Both the position numbers and the translations under genes were made by a program. A DNA stretch of 49,654 nucleotides from the NCBI GenBank assembly GCA_030620155.1, contig JAUXFF010000003.1, forward strand, positions 1-49,654, in the 5' to 3' direction. Positions 26,701-41,700 of the stretch are shown piece by piece. The notes beneath the pieces were generated by a model, which did not search any database, was not told the origin of the DNA, and was given only the letters and a program-made list of their open reading frames with translations. The DNA is from Candidatus Cloacimonadota bacterium. GTDB lineage: Bacteria; Cloacimonadota; Cloacimonadia; Cloacimonadales; TCS61. Position 1 is the first letter of the stretch, and every line of letters starts with the position of its first letter.

Positions 26701-29700
26701 TACTTTAACCAGGTCGAGCTTCCCACATATTTCCCGGGTGATTTTGTAGGTAATGTACTTACATTTTCTTATGATGCCAGCGAAATAGATGAAACCTTTG
26801 CCTGGGATTCTCTATATATTGTTGGTGATGTTCCACCTACTACTCCTGGTCTCGCTCTGAATGTCGAGATCTATGATACTATATTTGGACTGATGCCAGG
26901 TACTGCTTTGGCTGATTCATTCAACCTGATAAGACCCGAACAACCTGTATGGCCGGATTCTTCCTCTGTAACTCTTACTCTGTCTGATGACAGAATCTCT
27001 CCGGGATGGTGGTCACATTCTTATGATGCAGAAGACAATCCCGCCAGGGATCTTGAGCAGGATGACGTTGATATAGATATAGTATTCGACTTTAATGGCG
27101 AAGCTCTAACCGTTGATTTCGACTGGTTCCTCGCCATCGATACAGAACCTATTGACGACCCGATGAGGATGGCTTTCTCAGCCGCCAGATTCTCCAGAAC
27201 GGATTCTCTGGCTGCGGGAGATTCACTGTATACGATTCCAACAATTACATTCTACGGGTTGCAGAATAATATTACCTTACCTCCATTAGTGGATGAACAC
27301 TCAACTGAGGAATTATTTGTATCCGCTTATGCAATAGCTCAGGGTTATACCGATGGCGGTTATGTGGATCCTCCGGGAATGGGTGAGACAATTGTTGTCG
27401 AACCTCTTTGGATTGATAATACTAATCCCGGATTATTACAGAGAAATGGAGATCCACTTGTTAGCTGGGAAGGTGATGATAATTACTGGGGACACCTGTA
27501 TCCAACAGATGAAGATATGGCTGTTTCCTGGCAGACTACTAGTCTGACCATTGAATTCGAATCTGATGAACCGCTCCCGGATTCTCTCTGGCGTTTAGCT
27601 GTGGTTGATCTTGATGGTGATCCGATTGATCTTGGTTCAGGAAATCTTACAGCTACAATAGATAATGTAGCTGGAAGTGAAGAAGATACCATAGATGGTA
27701 TCACAGGATATACTCACTTCGTTATTGATTGTACTATTAATAATGTTCCTCAATACTCTCAATTCCTGGATGCTGTCCTGGTTGTTGTAGCTCCTGATGA
27801 TGAAGCAGGTAACCCGGAACATGAAAACGATCCACCTTATCCATATTCACTGGATCCGTTTGCAGCCGGTGATGCTTACCGCTGGGATTCATCTGAAGCC
27901 TATGTAAGATTTATGGTTCTTGAGGAAGAACCTTACATCCAGAGAATGGAATACTGGCATGAAAATACTTATGGAAAAATAGAATTAAACGGTATTGTAA
28001 CAGACTGGGGTTACATCAGTGAAGATGGTACATTTGATTTGACTATCCAACTTCGTGATGTGGCTTACCTTCCAATTGAGATAATAAGAGATATCTCCTC
28101 AGTTATTGATGTTGATTTCTCTCAGTTGGGTACTACTGCAGTAGCTCATGAAAATGACGCAATTATCGATACCACAGGTACTCCTTACGAATACAATATA
28201 ATCTGGGATGATATTCCCTTTGATGGTATTGATCTAATGACCAGGTATGCCGAGGGTGATACAATCTATATTCCTGCCCTTTTAAGCCTTGACTTTACAA
28301 CACCTGATGAAGGGCATGTTTACGAAGATTATCTTGAATTACCTATCATTGTGGATATCGTTAATCCAGCAGTTACAATACTTGATCCAACTTATATAGG
28401 ACCATATACTTCCAGAAATGACTTACTGGAAGGCTCCGAATACCTTGTACAGGTAGAAGTAATTGATGACGGTTCCGGTATCTGGGAACCAAGAGATACT
28501 CTTTATGTAATTAATGATGAAGGCGCTGGTATAATTGTTCAACGTGCTGGTGCTCCGCCACCAAGTGATTTACCATATCTGGAAGATTTTGAATCAGCGA
28601 GAGGTTGGTCAGATTGGACAGTTGCAGAAACTCCACCTAATGGTGACACATGGACACATACAACATCCCTGCCATCTGCCTGTGATTATGGCAGTGCAAC
28701 AGGATGGTTTGCAGCTTTTGATGATGATGGTTATGGATCTTCAAGTGATAATCCACTTGAGGAGTTAATCTCACCAGTAATTAACTGTACCGGTGAAACC
28801 GGTGTCACACTTGACTTCGATGGTGATTTCGAAGATATGGCGGGATATGGTCAATTTTGGGTACATGTAACCACCAATGGAAGCACATGGTATCAGGTAT
28901 TTTACGAAACTGGTGACGTTGATCCTGGTGGATTTGATAATCATCCAGGATTACCTATTGATATTTCAGCTTATGCTGATAATGAAGCTGCTGTCCAGAT
29001 AAAGTTCACCTATAGTGATGAAGATCCGGGATATGGTTCAGGCTGGGCATGGGGATGTTTGGTCGATAATGTGTCTTTAACAGCAACTGCCCGTGAAACA
29101 GCAATCTACGACTGGTCGGTTTTCGTTCCTGAAAATTATACCGATAGAATGGTAGACTTTGTAGCAGAAGCTTATGACAACGTTAATCATCTCGGAACAG
29201 ACATCAAGAACTGGGATATTGGATTTGTACCGCAACTAGCCATTTTGGACCTTTTTAATGCTGATTATCCTTATGGTGATGTTCCTATCCCAGCACCATG
29301 GCGTCTGAAAGATGGTGATGCTGCAGCGCTTATTATTGGTGTTGTAGATTTAGAAAGAATTGATACTGTTAGAGTGAAACTGAATACTAACTTTGAATAT
29401 GGTGCACGTTATACTTATGCTGCAGATGAATGGCTTATTTTAGACCATGACGCTTTCGCTTCATTACCAGATTGGGAAGGAGGCGGTAGAGGTAGAGTAG
29501 ATCAAACGCCTGTTTTTAAATATCTGGAACTGGGCAATGTTAATAATAATCCTCATGTTTTAAATGATGGTGAGGGAATAGTAGCCACAGTTGGAATCCA
29601 TCACCAATATTATGAGGAACTGGATTATCAGGAGGTTTCAACTCCTGTTGATTGCAATGCCTGGTTAGTAATTGATAATCTTGCTCCTACTATAACAGAT

Positions 29701-32700
29701 ATTACTTATACTATTGAAGATGCAAGACATGAAGCTGATGTTACGATTACTGCTATAGTACTGGATCCCATCCTTGGTTCTTGCCCTTATGATGGAGCTG
29801 GTGTTGATATAGGTTCACTTAACTTGGATCTGACAGGACTGAATGGTGACCCTGATGTTGGATGTAGTACTTATAATCCTGGGACAGGACTTGCAGAATG
29901 GAATCTATGGTGGGATGAAGATTTTGATTCAAATCCACTGGATATAGATGGACTATTAATGGGTGATCCTATTGATGGCTGGATTACAATACATGCCGAA
30001 GATTACATTGATAATGCTTCTTCAGCTGATGCGCAGATAGACACACAACCTGTTGTAGAAGATGTCAGGTTCTATGTTAATGACATCGAATCTGATGTTA
30101 TGTTCCCGGATGATATGGGTATTGTCAGGGTAGAGGTTGATGTTACAGCAGAAGAATTCCATATGGCATATCAATTACAGGATAGGGTGCACCTGGTTTA
30201 TACAGACAATATTGGTGGAACATTTGATTCAGGTCCTCCCTTTGATTTTACAGTATACAGAGATCGTGCTACAATGCTTTATACTTATGTATTCTATCCT
30301 GTTTTCGAGGATCTGAATGACCTTGAAATCGGATTTAGTGTGGCAGATTTCGATGTGTTTGCTATTAGTATTTATAATTACAGATCGGAAACTTACGATA
30401 AGGATATGATAATTATAGATTATCCTCGTGAAGATCTGCATGGTATAGTTGAAAGTACTAGAGAGCAAGGTGTATATGATGGTAATGATCCTACAGGATG
30501 GTTCGCTCCCGAGCATAACATCCATGGTGAATTGACCTTTTTCACACCAACCGAGCTTAATACAGATATAGTTATAGCTAACTTCGATTATGTTGGTGAT
30601 TTTGTAGACCCATGGTTGAACCCTGATGAGGTTATTACAGACCTTATAACTCCTGTAGTTCTAAATGGAGGAACACCTCATGAAATAACCATAAATATGT
30701 ATACACAACGTGCTATCTGGGAAGAAGTGATCACTGATGCTCAATCCATCTGGAGTCTCTATATTCCACCGTCATTACAATACCCTGGTGAAACAGCAAT
30801 GCAGGTAATTGACGGTTATCATATTCCAATTGAGATCATTGCTTACATGTTTGGATATGAAATGCTGCTGCCAACCAAATACATCCAGGTAGATATGAAT
30901 GATCCTGCATACAGTATGGCAGACGGTTGGGGTTTCTATACAGAAGAAATGCCAAGGCGTGTAGATCCAGAGACTGATGTGTTCGATCTTACCTTAAGCT
31001 GGTTCCCGGATACTATCCTTGAACCATTTGACTGGGGTGATACAGATTGGGATGCAGCTACTATGACCTATACTATTGAAATTCCGTATGAGTATCTGCC
31101 TTTCTCAGACCCGTTAGTATTGACTACTTATGCAACTGACTGGACTCCTACGGATGAATATCCAAGTATCGGTGGTGTAGATCCTCTCAGAATTGATGAA
31201 CCGACTTCCGCTGCATTTGTTATTATTCCTTATGCAGATGATGAATTTGGTTATTATGATAATGGTGCTTCCCCCTTACCTGATGATTCACTTTATTATG
31301 CTAACTGGCTGTTAACTCCTCTTGTCCGTCAGGGATTTGAACATGGAGATTCTGTAACTATCCAGTTAGGTCAGGTTTGGGATCAAGTTGCTCATAACGA
31401 AGGTGCTGCACCTGAAATTACTTTCCGCTTTGTTGCTGATTACGACGGTGTTGATACAGATGAATTACTGATCTACCGTTATGTAGAAACAGAACCAAAG
31501 AATGCTACGGTTGCTCCTTATGTAATGGCTGGTGGTAAATTCGGTCTTCAGATCCCTGTTGATCCTTACATGAGAGATACAAGTATCTTAACTGTAGAAG
31601 CATTTACCGCTATGCTGGAGAATTTTGTAACCTCCACCGAGGAAGCTGATGCAGTTCTTGGTTACTGGTGGGTAGGGTTATCAACTGATACTCTTGATGT
31701 AGGACTCTGGTGGCTTGATCAACAATTCAGCAATAAAGTAGTTCATCCGGATTATACTGATGGAACAGAACTTTATACCAAGATCAGAATCACTTATAAC
31801 AACGGTAGTGTCCAGGAAACAGGCTGGATCACAGCAAGAACAGAGAACTATGCGATTGTTGACGGTGTAGATCCTGTAATCCATGAATATGGTATTGAAG
31901 TATGGAGTGAAACTCTCGGTTACGATGGTGAAGAGGGTTATGTAGTTCCTGAAGATATCGATGGTAGATTAAGAATTACCTTCGACGATAATATTATGTA
32001 TTACGAAGAAGCTCCTGAAGGATATCCTGAAGTTCCTTCCATCTTAGTTACAGGTTTGGAAGATATCTTCTTCTATCGTATTGAAGATGGAGTTATAACT
32101 CCTGTAAATGATTATTTGATTCCCGCACAATACTTTGATGCTCAAAGAGGAGTCTGGGTAGCTGAGATCGACAGTATGGTAGTTAGAACCGATCTTCCGG
32201 AAGATGAAGAGACTCAGGAAACTATCTGGGTAAGCTTGTGGGATCCGGCAGGTAATGCTTATTACGGCAATCCTGCATCTAAATTCGTAGAAATAACTGA
32301 AGACGGACCTATCGTTCCGGTTATCTACGGTATGGAAGTAATTGCCGGTGACGGACTTGTTCCATGGCAGGCATTCGATAATATAAATAATATTTCAGGC
32401 ACCTACTTCAGTATTGCTGAAGGTGAGAATACTGAAATTACAATTAATGTTTATGTAAGAGCTAAATATAAAGCTTATATAGAAGAAATGTGGCTTGACT
32501 TAAGTACACTTAGCGGAGATGTTCATACAACTATTCCTCCATTTGATATTGTAAGTGTATCTGATCCTGATAGTAACCTATGGAGGGGTACTTATGTAAT
32601 GGAATCTCCTCTTCTAACACGCTCTGAAGAAGTGATTATTTCAGCAAATACTTTACGCTGGCCCTTCGGTGCACATGATGTCTTCACTGATATATTCGAA

Positions 32701-35700
32701 GTCACATTATTTGTTGATACAAATGATATCGAAATTATAGATACAATGGTTAGCACCATGGGTGTTGACTGGACAATTAATCCTGATGGCACTGTAGAAA
32801 TCTGGGCTACATTCACCGATCTTCTAGGTGATTATCCGGATAGTTTACACTGGTTACCAGGTGATCTGTATCCATGGTTCTCAGTTGAAAACGGAGCTGA
32901 TAACTTCTTTACTCCTGTTGATATTGTCATTCCACCTACAAATATTACTTTAGTTGGTGATAATGCAGAATGTTATTGGAATATTCCACCTGCAATGTTA
33001 CATGAAGACCTGCAAACCGATGCTGAAAATACATGGGTAAGCATTAACTTTAATGCCAGGAATATCTATAATGAAACCTATACATGGGGTTCTGATCCTA
33101 TACTGGTAGATGACCAGGCTCCGGGATTCAATGAAGCCGGTTCTTATACTTATGGAGAATACCATCTGGATAACCGTACAATAGTACCTTTCTACACGGA
33201 TGGATTAAGGCTTGGTCCTGTCTGGGATGAGTATGCATACCTGCACCTGGTTTACACAGATGTTTCAGGTGTTCTCGAAATTATAACTGACTGGAGTCAT
33301 TTCGGTGGGTCTAGCAGTTATCCTGTCTATCCAATGCGTGCTCAGGAAGAATTTGAATTCCTGTATGATGCTCAGATATATTGGCAATGGCCCCCTGTTT
33401 CTATGAATGGTAATGTAGTTATTTCTATTACTGATAATGTTGGTAATGTTAATGATGATAACAATAATGTAAATACTACATTTGTATTTGAAGAAAATGT
33501 CACTTTCGGGACCTATATCTACCCGAATGATGACTTTATGCAAGTAGGTCCATGGTGGTATACTGATCAAGAACCGACAATAGAAATGTATATGGAACAT
33601 ATTGTTATGGGCTTCGACCTTATCGATAATAATGCTGATGTCTGGGTTGATGAAGTGGGTGAAGGTCTGTTATTTGATCCTCTTACACTTCACGTAAATA
33701 ACCATGTAGATGATGAATGGTATCCGTTCCCGCATGACCTTACAGTGGTTAATGATACAACAGTCATTACCCTGGAAGGCGCATTCGGATTCTTCAGTGA
33801 AGGTAATTATCGTATCCAATTGAATACTGATAATATATTCGGACATCATTTAACTAATTATGTTAATTTCAATGTTGATCTCACTGCTCCTATGGTTACC
33901 GGAATTCAATTTGGTAGCAGTGGTAGTGGCTGGACACCTCCAGTATTTGATATGAATGATGTGATCATTTCCTATTCGGATTGGGATCAGATAAGGATCA
34001 GATTCGAAGATCCTGCCATTATAGGCACTATGATGCCTCCTCCTCCTATGCCGGGTGTTGGGGTATTGAAAGATACATTGTTCGCTGAAACTACAGCAGC
34101 TCTTTATAGAGAAGGTGTACTTATCACTGAGATTGTTCCATTACAATGGAATGTTAACTGGCTCACAATCGGTATTGAAGATCTTCGCTGGGCTGGTGAC
34201 AACCTGCTGCCAGGTTATTATGAACTTGAAATGACCGCTACTGACTTGCTCGGTAATACTGCAAATTACACCAAGTCATTCTTCTACAATCATCAAGCTG
34301 CAGAAATTACCCTGCACGTATTCGATAATAACTATGTAGAATTAACAGGCGGTGAAATACTTCATCTTAGTGATGAAATTGCTTATCTTGGTGCTACGGT
34401 TGATGATGAATTCGGCATGGTTATAAGAGTAGACTTTGAATTATGGTTTGATGAAAATAACAATAATATACTTGATCCGGATGATGTTCAATATTCCGAT
34501 ATTGAAGGTGATGTGCCGGTTGATAATCACTTAACCAGCACTCCGGACTTTGATGTACCATTTGAATGTACATGGCACCAGTTAGACCTCGAATGGTTAT
34601 ATGTTAACGGTGGTGAGGATGCTGTAAATGATCACATGGATGCTTATAACTACCGTCATGATGAGGGTGACTTCAACACAGCAATCCGTGACTGGTTTGT
34701 TGTTACTACAGCAACCAGCAACTCCGGACAGACCGCTCGCGATACTACTGCAGTTCCGATTATTGACGACGTTGGTCCTGCTCCTACAATTGATCATCTT
34801 ACATTAGATCATCATACTGGTCAGGATTCATATATCGATACAGAGGGTGTTCATCACTTCTTCTATAACTATGATTATGATAATTATATTGAAAACACCA
34901 GTATGATCTATTCTGTTTGCCAGTATGATTCAGATGGTGATGAAGAAGTTGATCACAACTGGCCTGATGCCTGGTATATAAATTATGAGATTTACGGACC
35001 TGATGGTTCTCTCAAATATACCATCTATGATTCCTATATGCAGATACCAACTGATTATTATATCGGGTACTGGGATTGGGGTTATGATGCACTCACAGAT
35101 CCTGGTCGATATGATATCTATGCCTGGGGTTACGACCGTATAGGAAATCAAGCATACAGCTTGAATCATATGGAGGTTGATGTCTTTACAGTCGGAAATG
35201 CATGGGCTTATCTTGATATGTGGAACTTTGATGTTCCGGGTTGGGATCTAATTAATCCAATTGCGGATGGATCCGAATTTGGTCCTATCAATCCTATTGA
35301 AAACATCCTGAATCTACGCCTTGATGCAACCATCTATCATATGCATGAAGTACAATATGTTGGCTTCTTCTATAATGTATATGATAATTCGGATGGCGTT
35401 CCTGTAATGATTGAAAGCGGTCTTCCTCTTCCGAATGACTCAGCAATTAATCCTGATTTCGGAGAATGGGCAGACCTTATTTATCCACAGGAAATGGAAC
35501 TATGGACTATTGCTGAGGGTGATAGCGGCAGAGTTCGCATTGTCATACCTGAAGACCTGTATAGAGGTCCTGGATTTGATGAAAATGACTACACCTATGA
35601 ATTCTACATGATGATAACTGATTACACAGGTGTTCCGTTCATGCACACAGGACATGTGGATGATATGACAGAAGGCTTCCGTGTAGATTATGTTGCTCCC

Positions 35701-38700
35701 GAATCTTTCATGGCTGATGTTGCTGATGTTCTTTCGGGTGATTTGATTGATGATATAACAGTTGTAGTTCCTGAAGAAGGAAATGCTGCTGATGAATGGG
35801 CTGAAGGATATGACCTTGCAGGATTCGATCATGTACCAACCTTCAAGTGGAGTTATGATGGAATGAGAACCTGGAATTACTTCGAGACAAATTATCCGAA
35901 TGTATGGCCTTATGATCCTGCAGAGCAAGTATTTGAAGATGGTAATACGAGACAATACTGGTACGATGATTGGAATTCTTATATTTTGGATCAACTGGCT
36001 GTTTACAACTATGAAGGCTGGGTATATGTTACTGCTGAAGTTCAAGACCGTAGAGGAAACTGGACTGATGCTACACCGACCCAGGTTTACGTAGATAACC
36101 AGTCTCCGGATGTTCCAATTACACAGGTAGCTTATCGTTTACCTCTGGATGTTGAAGTACCTGATCCGTTAGCTTATGCACAATGGCATACACTTGGTAC
36201 ATTTATGTATGAAGAAGATAATACTATCACAGCTGCTTATAATGTGGTGAATGGAGTTGGTCAAACAGAAGATGCATTCTTACGTATGAGAGTACATCAA
36301 TCTGAAATTCTGGATCTGTCTTACTATGATATTCCTCCTGGAGAATCCAGTGACCTTCAAATGCCGATTACAGTATACCATGCCACAGGTGAACAATTAT
36401 CCTCCTGGCATTTGTATGACCACGAACCTGATCCTCAAGGATACTACAGCTTTGATATTTTACTTGCTGAAGAAAATGATTTCTGGCCTGGGACTCATTA
36501 CTTTGCATTTGTTGCCTGGGATACAAGAAATAACCTGGAAGGTGATGAAGACCACAGCTACGACATAGATTATGATGAATTTATGGATATGTGGGATCTG
36601 CAGGTTATCCTTGTTCACGGTCAACCGGTTGAAACCGCAATAATATTCCCCGATTCATCCTTTATCATCGGGGAATGGGTTAACTTTGGTGCAGAATATT
36701 ATTTACGCTCTGAAGTTAATGAAATGACCTTCCAGTATTCTGAAACAGGACATTCTGATGAATGGACAGATATCGAAACTGTTGAATTCAGTGAAGAGGA
36801 AGCTCCTTACTTCTTCCATATCTTCCGTCATGAATTATGGCAATATGATGGATTACCATTTGTTCCGGGCGTTCATGTCTTCTATGAAGAGGTTGGCGAA
36901 CGTTGTGAAGGACTTTTATACGAATATAATCAATTCGAAGATGACTACATTGGTGAACTTACCTGGAATGGAGCAGATGCCTGGACTGGCACCTTTGACT
37001 TCCCGTTATGGGATAGAGACTATACTGAATACGATGTAGTCTTCGTTGCTGACCTCAATGATGATGGTGTAATTACCGAGCTTGACTATGATGTTCCATT
37101 TATTGGTGATAACGTATGGCCAAACTTCTGGCATCCTAATGATAAATTAAACGGTACTACAGTTGAAATCGCACCATGGATGCTTGCATTTAATACTATG
37201 GATGACCGTCTGGCAACAGGACTTTATTACTTCCGTGCAGTACCGGATGGTGACCCGAGAGCAGCTATGTCTACATCATTCTTTATTGATAATGACGCAC
37301 CTATAGCAGTTATTGATATAGAAGGTAATGATGAAGAAGTACCGGTATTTGACGTCTGGGATGGCAATGAACTTTCATTAGTTCCTCTTGTTACAGATAT
37401 AGACGGATTACTGGTTGCTGATGATGACCTAGTTATAGTATTCTACATGTACTCTTCAGAAGCTCCGGGAACAGAATTCCGTCACTGGTATGATTTTGAT
37501 TGGTCAATGGAGATGGCAGGTGATTACTTTGTAGAGTTCAACGTTCCTGATCCAATGACTGATAATCTCGATAATGATGGTGATGGATTTGTAGATGAAG
37601 CAGATGAAGCAAATGCTATCATGTATCTCCGCTCATTTGGTATGGATGTTGCCGGTAACTATGGATTTTCACAGGAAGTTATGATCGAAGCTGACAATAG
37701 TTGTGCTTATATGCATATTACCACGATCAATGGTCAAGTACCGGTTGGTCCTAGCTGGATAGTGGATATTCCTGAAGATGGGATTATGGAACTTGAAGCA
37801 AATGATATTACACCTGAGATTTACGATGGTGCAGTATTTGCTGACTTCTATATTGTTGAGGAAGTTGATGAAGTTGATGTTTTACATGAAATCGAATTAG
37901 GTGTTCCTGTAGATGAATTTGGTTATGCTTATGCAACATTAGACATGAATAACTTTGGCTTTGATGAAGGTTACTACCTGTTATATGTTGTTGGTGTTGA
38001 TCGTGTAGATCATGCTTGCGAACCTAACGTTATAACTCCAGTGATATTTAATGATGTTACCGGACCTAGTGCAATAATAACCAGTGTAGGTGCATATGAC
38101 CCGGCTGATCTGCTTGGGGTTGTGTTCACTAACTACGCTGAAACCTACGTGATAGAAGTTACAGTTGCAGACACCAATGATGTAGGTACTGTAACTTTAG
38201 AATATAGTACAGATGATACAATCTGGCATAATGTTGACACTCAGGTTTATGATGATTCGGATCCGGTTGTTACATTCAACTGGTCACCACCTGTAGAAGG
38301 TGATGCAACTTATTACTTGAGAGCATTACCTGAAGATTGGCAGGCTAATGATTCATATATTCCTGTAACTGTTCATATTGATGATACTGTTCCTGTCTTG
38401 GCTGCTGATCCTATTATAACAACAATCGTAGACATTACCATCTGGGATGACACAATAGTACCTGTACTGGATTACAGAGCAGACAGTGTTAGAACTATGC
38501 TTGAATATGCAGTCGATGAATATCACGGATTATTTGACATCGCTTCTGTTGATGTTGATTTAGTTCCGATTGTTTTCACTAGAACCTCACATTATGATTT
38601 AGGTGATAATTCTTATGTTGTAACAGGTGTTACAGGTGATAACTTTGAATATGATATGAATGATGATGATGCAATTAGTGATGAATATGAACTTGTAATT

Positions 38701-41700
38701 ACGCTAACTGACTTTGCAGGCAATACTGACACGTTATCTTACTACTACATTGTAATTGATAATGATGCACCTGGATTCATACCTGGCAGCTTAGAACATA
38801 TTACCGAGATGTATCAAACCGAATGGTATGATGTATCTGATGGTGAAGTTGTTCAGTTCGTTCTTCCAATGGGAGAAGAGGGAGGAACAAGAGCTCTGAA
38901 CTGGTGGGACGATGGAGTTCAGGATGACAACAGTTACTTCCTGGGTATTGAAACAGTCGAAATGAGATTGTATGCAGACGATATGGAAGATTTCGTAGAG
39001 GGAGTTATTGATGAGAATTATGATATCTGGTTTGACTGGATACCAGACGCATTAGCAGAATATCTCTATCATGATATCGATATTGATATCACCATGACTG
39101 ACTACTATAATAATTCAACAACTCAGACATGTAATTCGATACAACTCTACGATACAGAAGTATCCAAAGCCAGAATTCTGGAAGTTGATGATAATATGGT
39201 TGACTGGCAGGCTGAAGAGTACCCGGATGTTTGGGTAACTGGACATGATGCTTTAATAGAAACTTATGTTCCGGCAAGTGTTGATTACGCAGATAATGTA
39301 ATATTTGAATGGTTCGATCCTGAACTGGAAGACTGGGTAGAACTTGATGTTGATGGAAGTGGTGTATTAGTACCACAACCACCTTATGAATATCCTACTA
39401 GTTATCTGTATGAATGTAATTGGGATATAAGTGAACTTGATAATGGTGATTACCTGATCAGGGCTATTGCAATTGATATGGCTGGCTTATGGGATGATGA
39501 TCCCTGGGTTGTTCTCGTTCACAAAGATGACAACCAGGATTACCCGGAAGTTTATGTATGGGACGGTGATGTAGCTGCAACGGAATTAGTACGAGGTAGC
39601 TATTATAACTTAACAGCTACTTCAGAATATCCTGAAGTTATTGATGGCTTATCCTTCTTGTACAGATATGTTGACGAAGAAGGTGAAGTTGTTGGCGATA
39701 CCTGGTTTGATATAGGTTTTGACGCAGACAGTGAAGTACCTTACTATCTGAATGACTGGTTGATTCACAATACTATGGTTCCTGGTCTTGAAGTTCAGAT
39801 CATTGCCTTAGCAGATTACCTGGGTAATAGATATTATCAGCCAACAGAACAGGATATCTTCGACATGGGTCTCTTTGTTCAATTACCGTTAGTTGATATT
39901 ACTCCACCTGATATTCTTGATGTAACCTTCTATGAATTCATAAGAGATTACGAAGAAGAAGCTATTCCAATGTGGATCAATAATTCCATTACAGAAATGG
40001 TAGATTTAGTTCGTTCCAATATTGCTGCTGAATATTATGAACTGGGAGATAGAGATTATATCGAAGACATGAGTGATTTACACAGAATTATTCTTTCTTA
40101 CACTGATCTGGAACTTGAAGAACATGTCTTGGAAGTTGTTTGGTTTGATGATGAAGCTGAGGCTAACCCATACGAATATAATTACACGAATTATGAAAAT
40201 GGATGGGATATCAGCGAATTTGAAAACGGTGAATACGGAATCACTTTAGAGGCTTGGGATACAGCAGACAATACTTCACAACTGAGCATACCATTCTATA
40301 TTGATACTATGGCTCCTACAAGTGCACTTGAAATTACTGATTTAGGGGGCGCTCCGGTAGATTACCTGGAAAGAGGTGAAACATATCTCTTAACAGCAAA
40401 TGCAGAAGATAACATGATGATCGCCAGTTATGCTTATGTTTATACAGTTGATGGTGGCGCAGCAATAGCAATTGACGGTGATGCCGAACAGGTTGAATTT
40501 ACAGTTCCGGAAGGTATTAATTACGGTGCTGAATTGGAGTTCACAGTAACAGTAACAGATATGGTTAACTTAACTCATGAATCATCTGTAACTAAATTAG
40601 TATTTGATAGTGATATAACTGAAATTATAATAACTACCGTTGGTGGTGTTCCTTATGTACCTGGATTACATATCAACGGTGAAGCTGTTGGATTTGATAT
40701 CCTTTTACTTGGAAATGAAGAACCTGATCTTATCACTGACGTAGCACTTAAATATCGTTATGTTGGTGATGTAGAGTGGGAACTTTGTGATGAAGATAAT
40801 CCGGTTCTTATAGTAACCGGTGGTAATAATGATGAAGCTTACGGTACATGGGATGTTTCCGAACTTGATGAAGGTGATGTAGAAGTTGGTGCTGTCCCTG
40901 TATCTGATCCTGAAAATATCTGGGAAGAACCATTATACTGGGCTACCATGTATATCGATCATACACCTCCTGAATTAGGTATTCCGGATTATGTAATTCC
41001 TTCCTGTATAAGTGATGGTTTCATGATTAGGGTTGAATTTGCAGAACTTCCTGCAGACTTAGACCACACATTAGTAAGATTCGAATATGTAATTGCTGAT
41101 CAAGCTGATATACCGGAAGCATGGACAACATGGACAATTCCTCCATTCTTTGGATATGACAGTGGCTTCTGGTTCTTCGAATTTAATCCCGGAGAAGAAG
41201 ACTGTCCGTTCATTAACAGTGAGGTCTATGACTTCAGATTACATATTGCTGATGTGGCAGTTCCTGATCCGAATACAACCAAGGTTGATGAAATTGAGGA
41301 AGTTGATGGCGGAACACTATTTGACGATGAGGCTCCAATTGTATTTGTTAGCCAGATCGATGAATATGTTGCTCCATTTGCCGAACCTGTAGAAGTAGTA
41401 CTGTCAACTTCACCTACATTTACAGCATTGGCATTTGAACATCCTGAACAATATCCGTTTGTTTGCGGTGTTGAAAGTGTTGAATTCTACATTGATGGTG
41501 AATTGATTGATGTTGTCTTCGAAGAACCATATATGACAAATGCCTGGAACACTACTGGTCTGATGGTCGGTCCATATACTCTTTCTGTAACTGCATGTGA
41601 TTTCGCAGGCAATTGTGCTGAAGATGAAGTTGAATTAATGCTTGTACCATATATGGAACCTTATGCAGTGATAGTTGGATTTGACTTCGATTTTGAAGTT

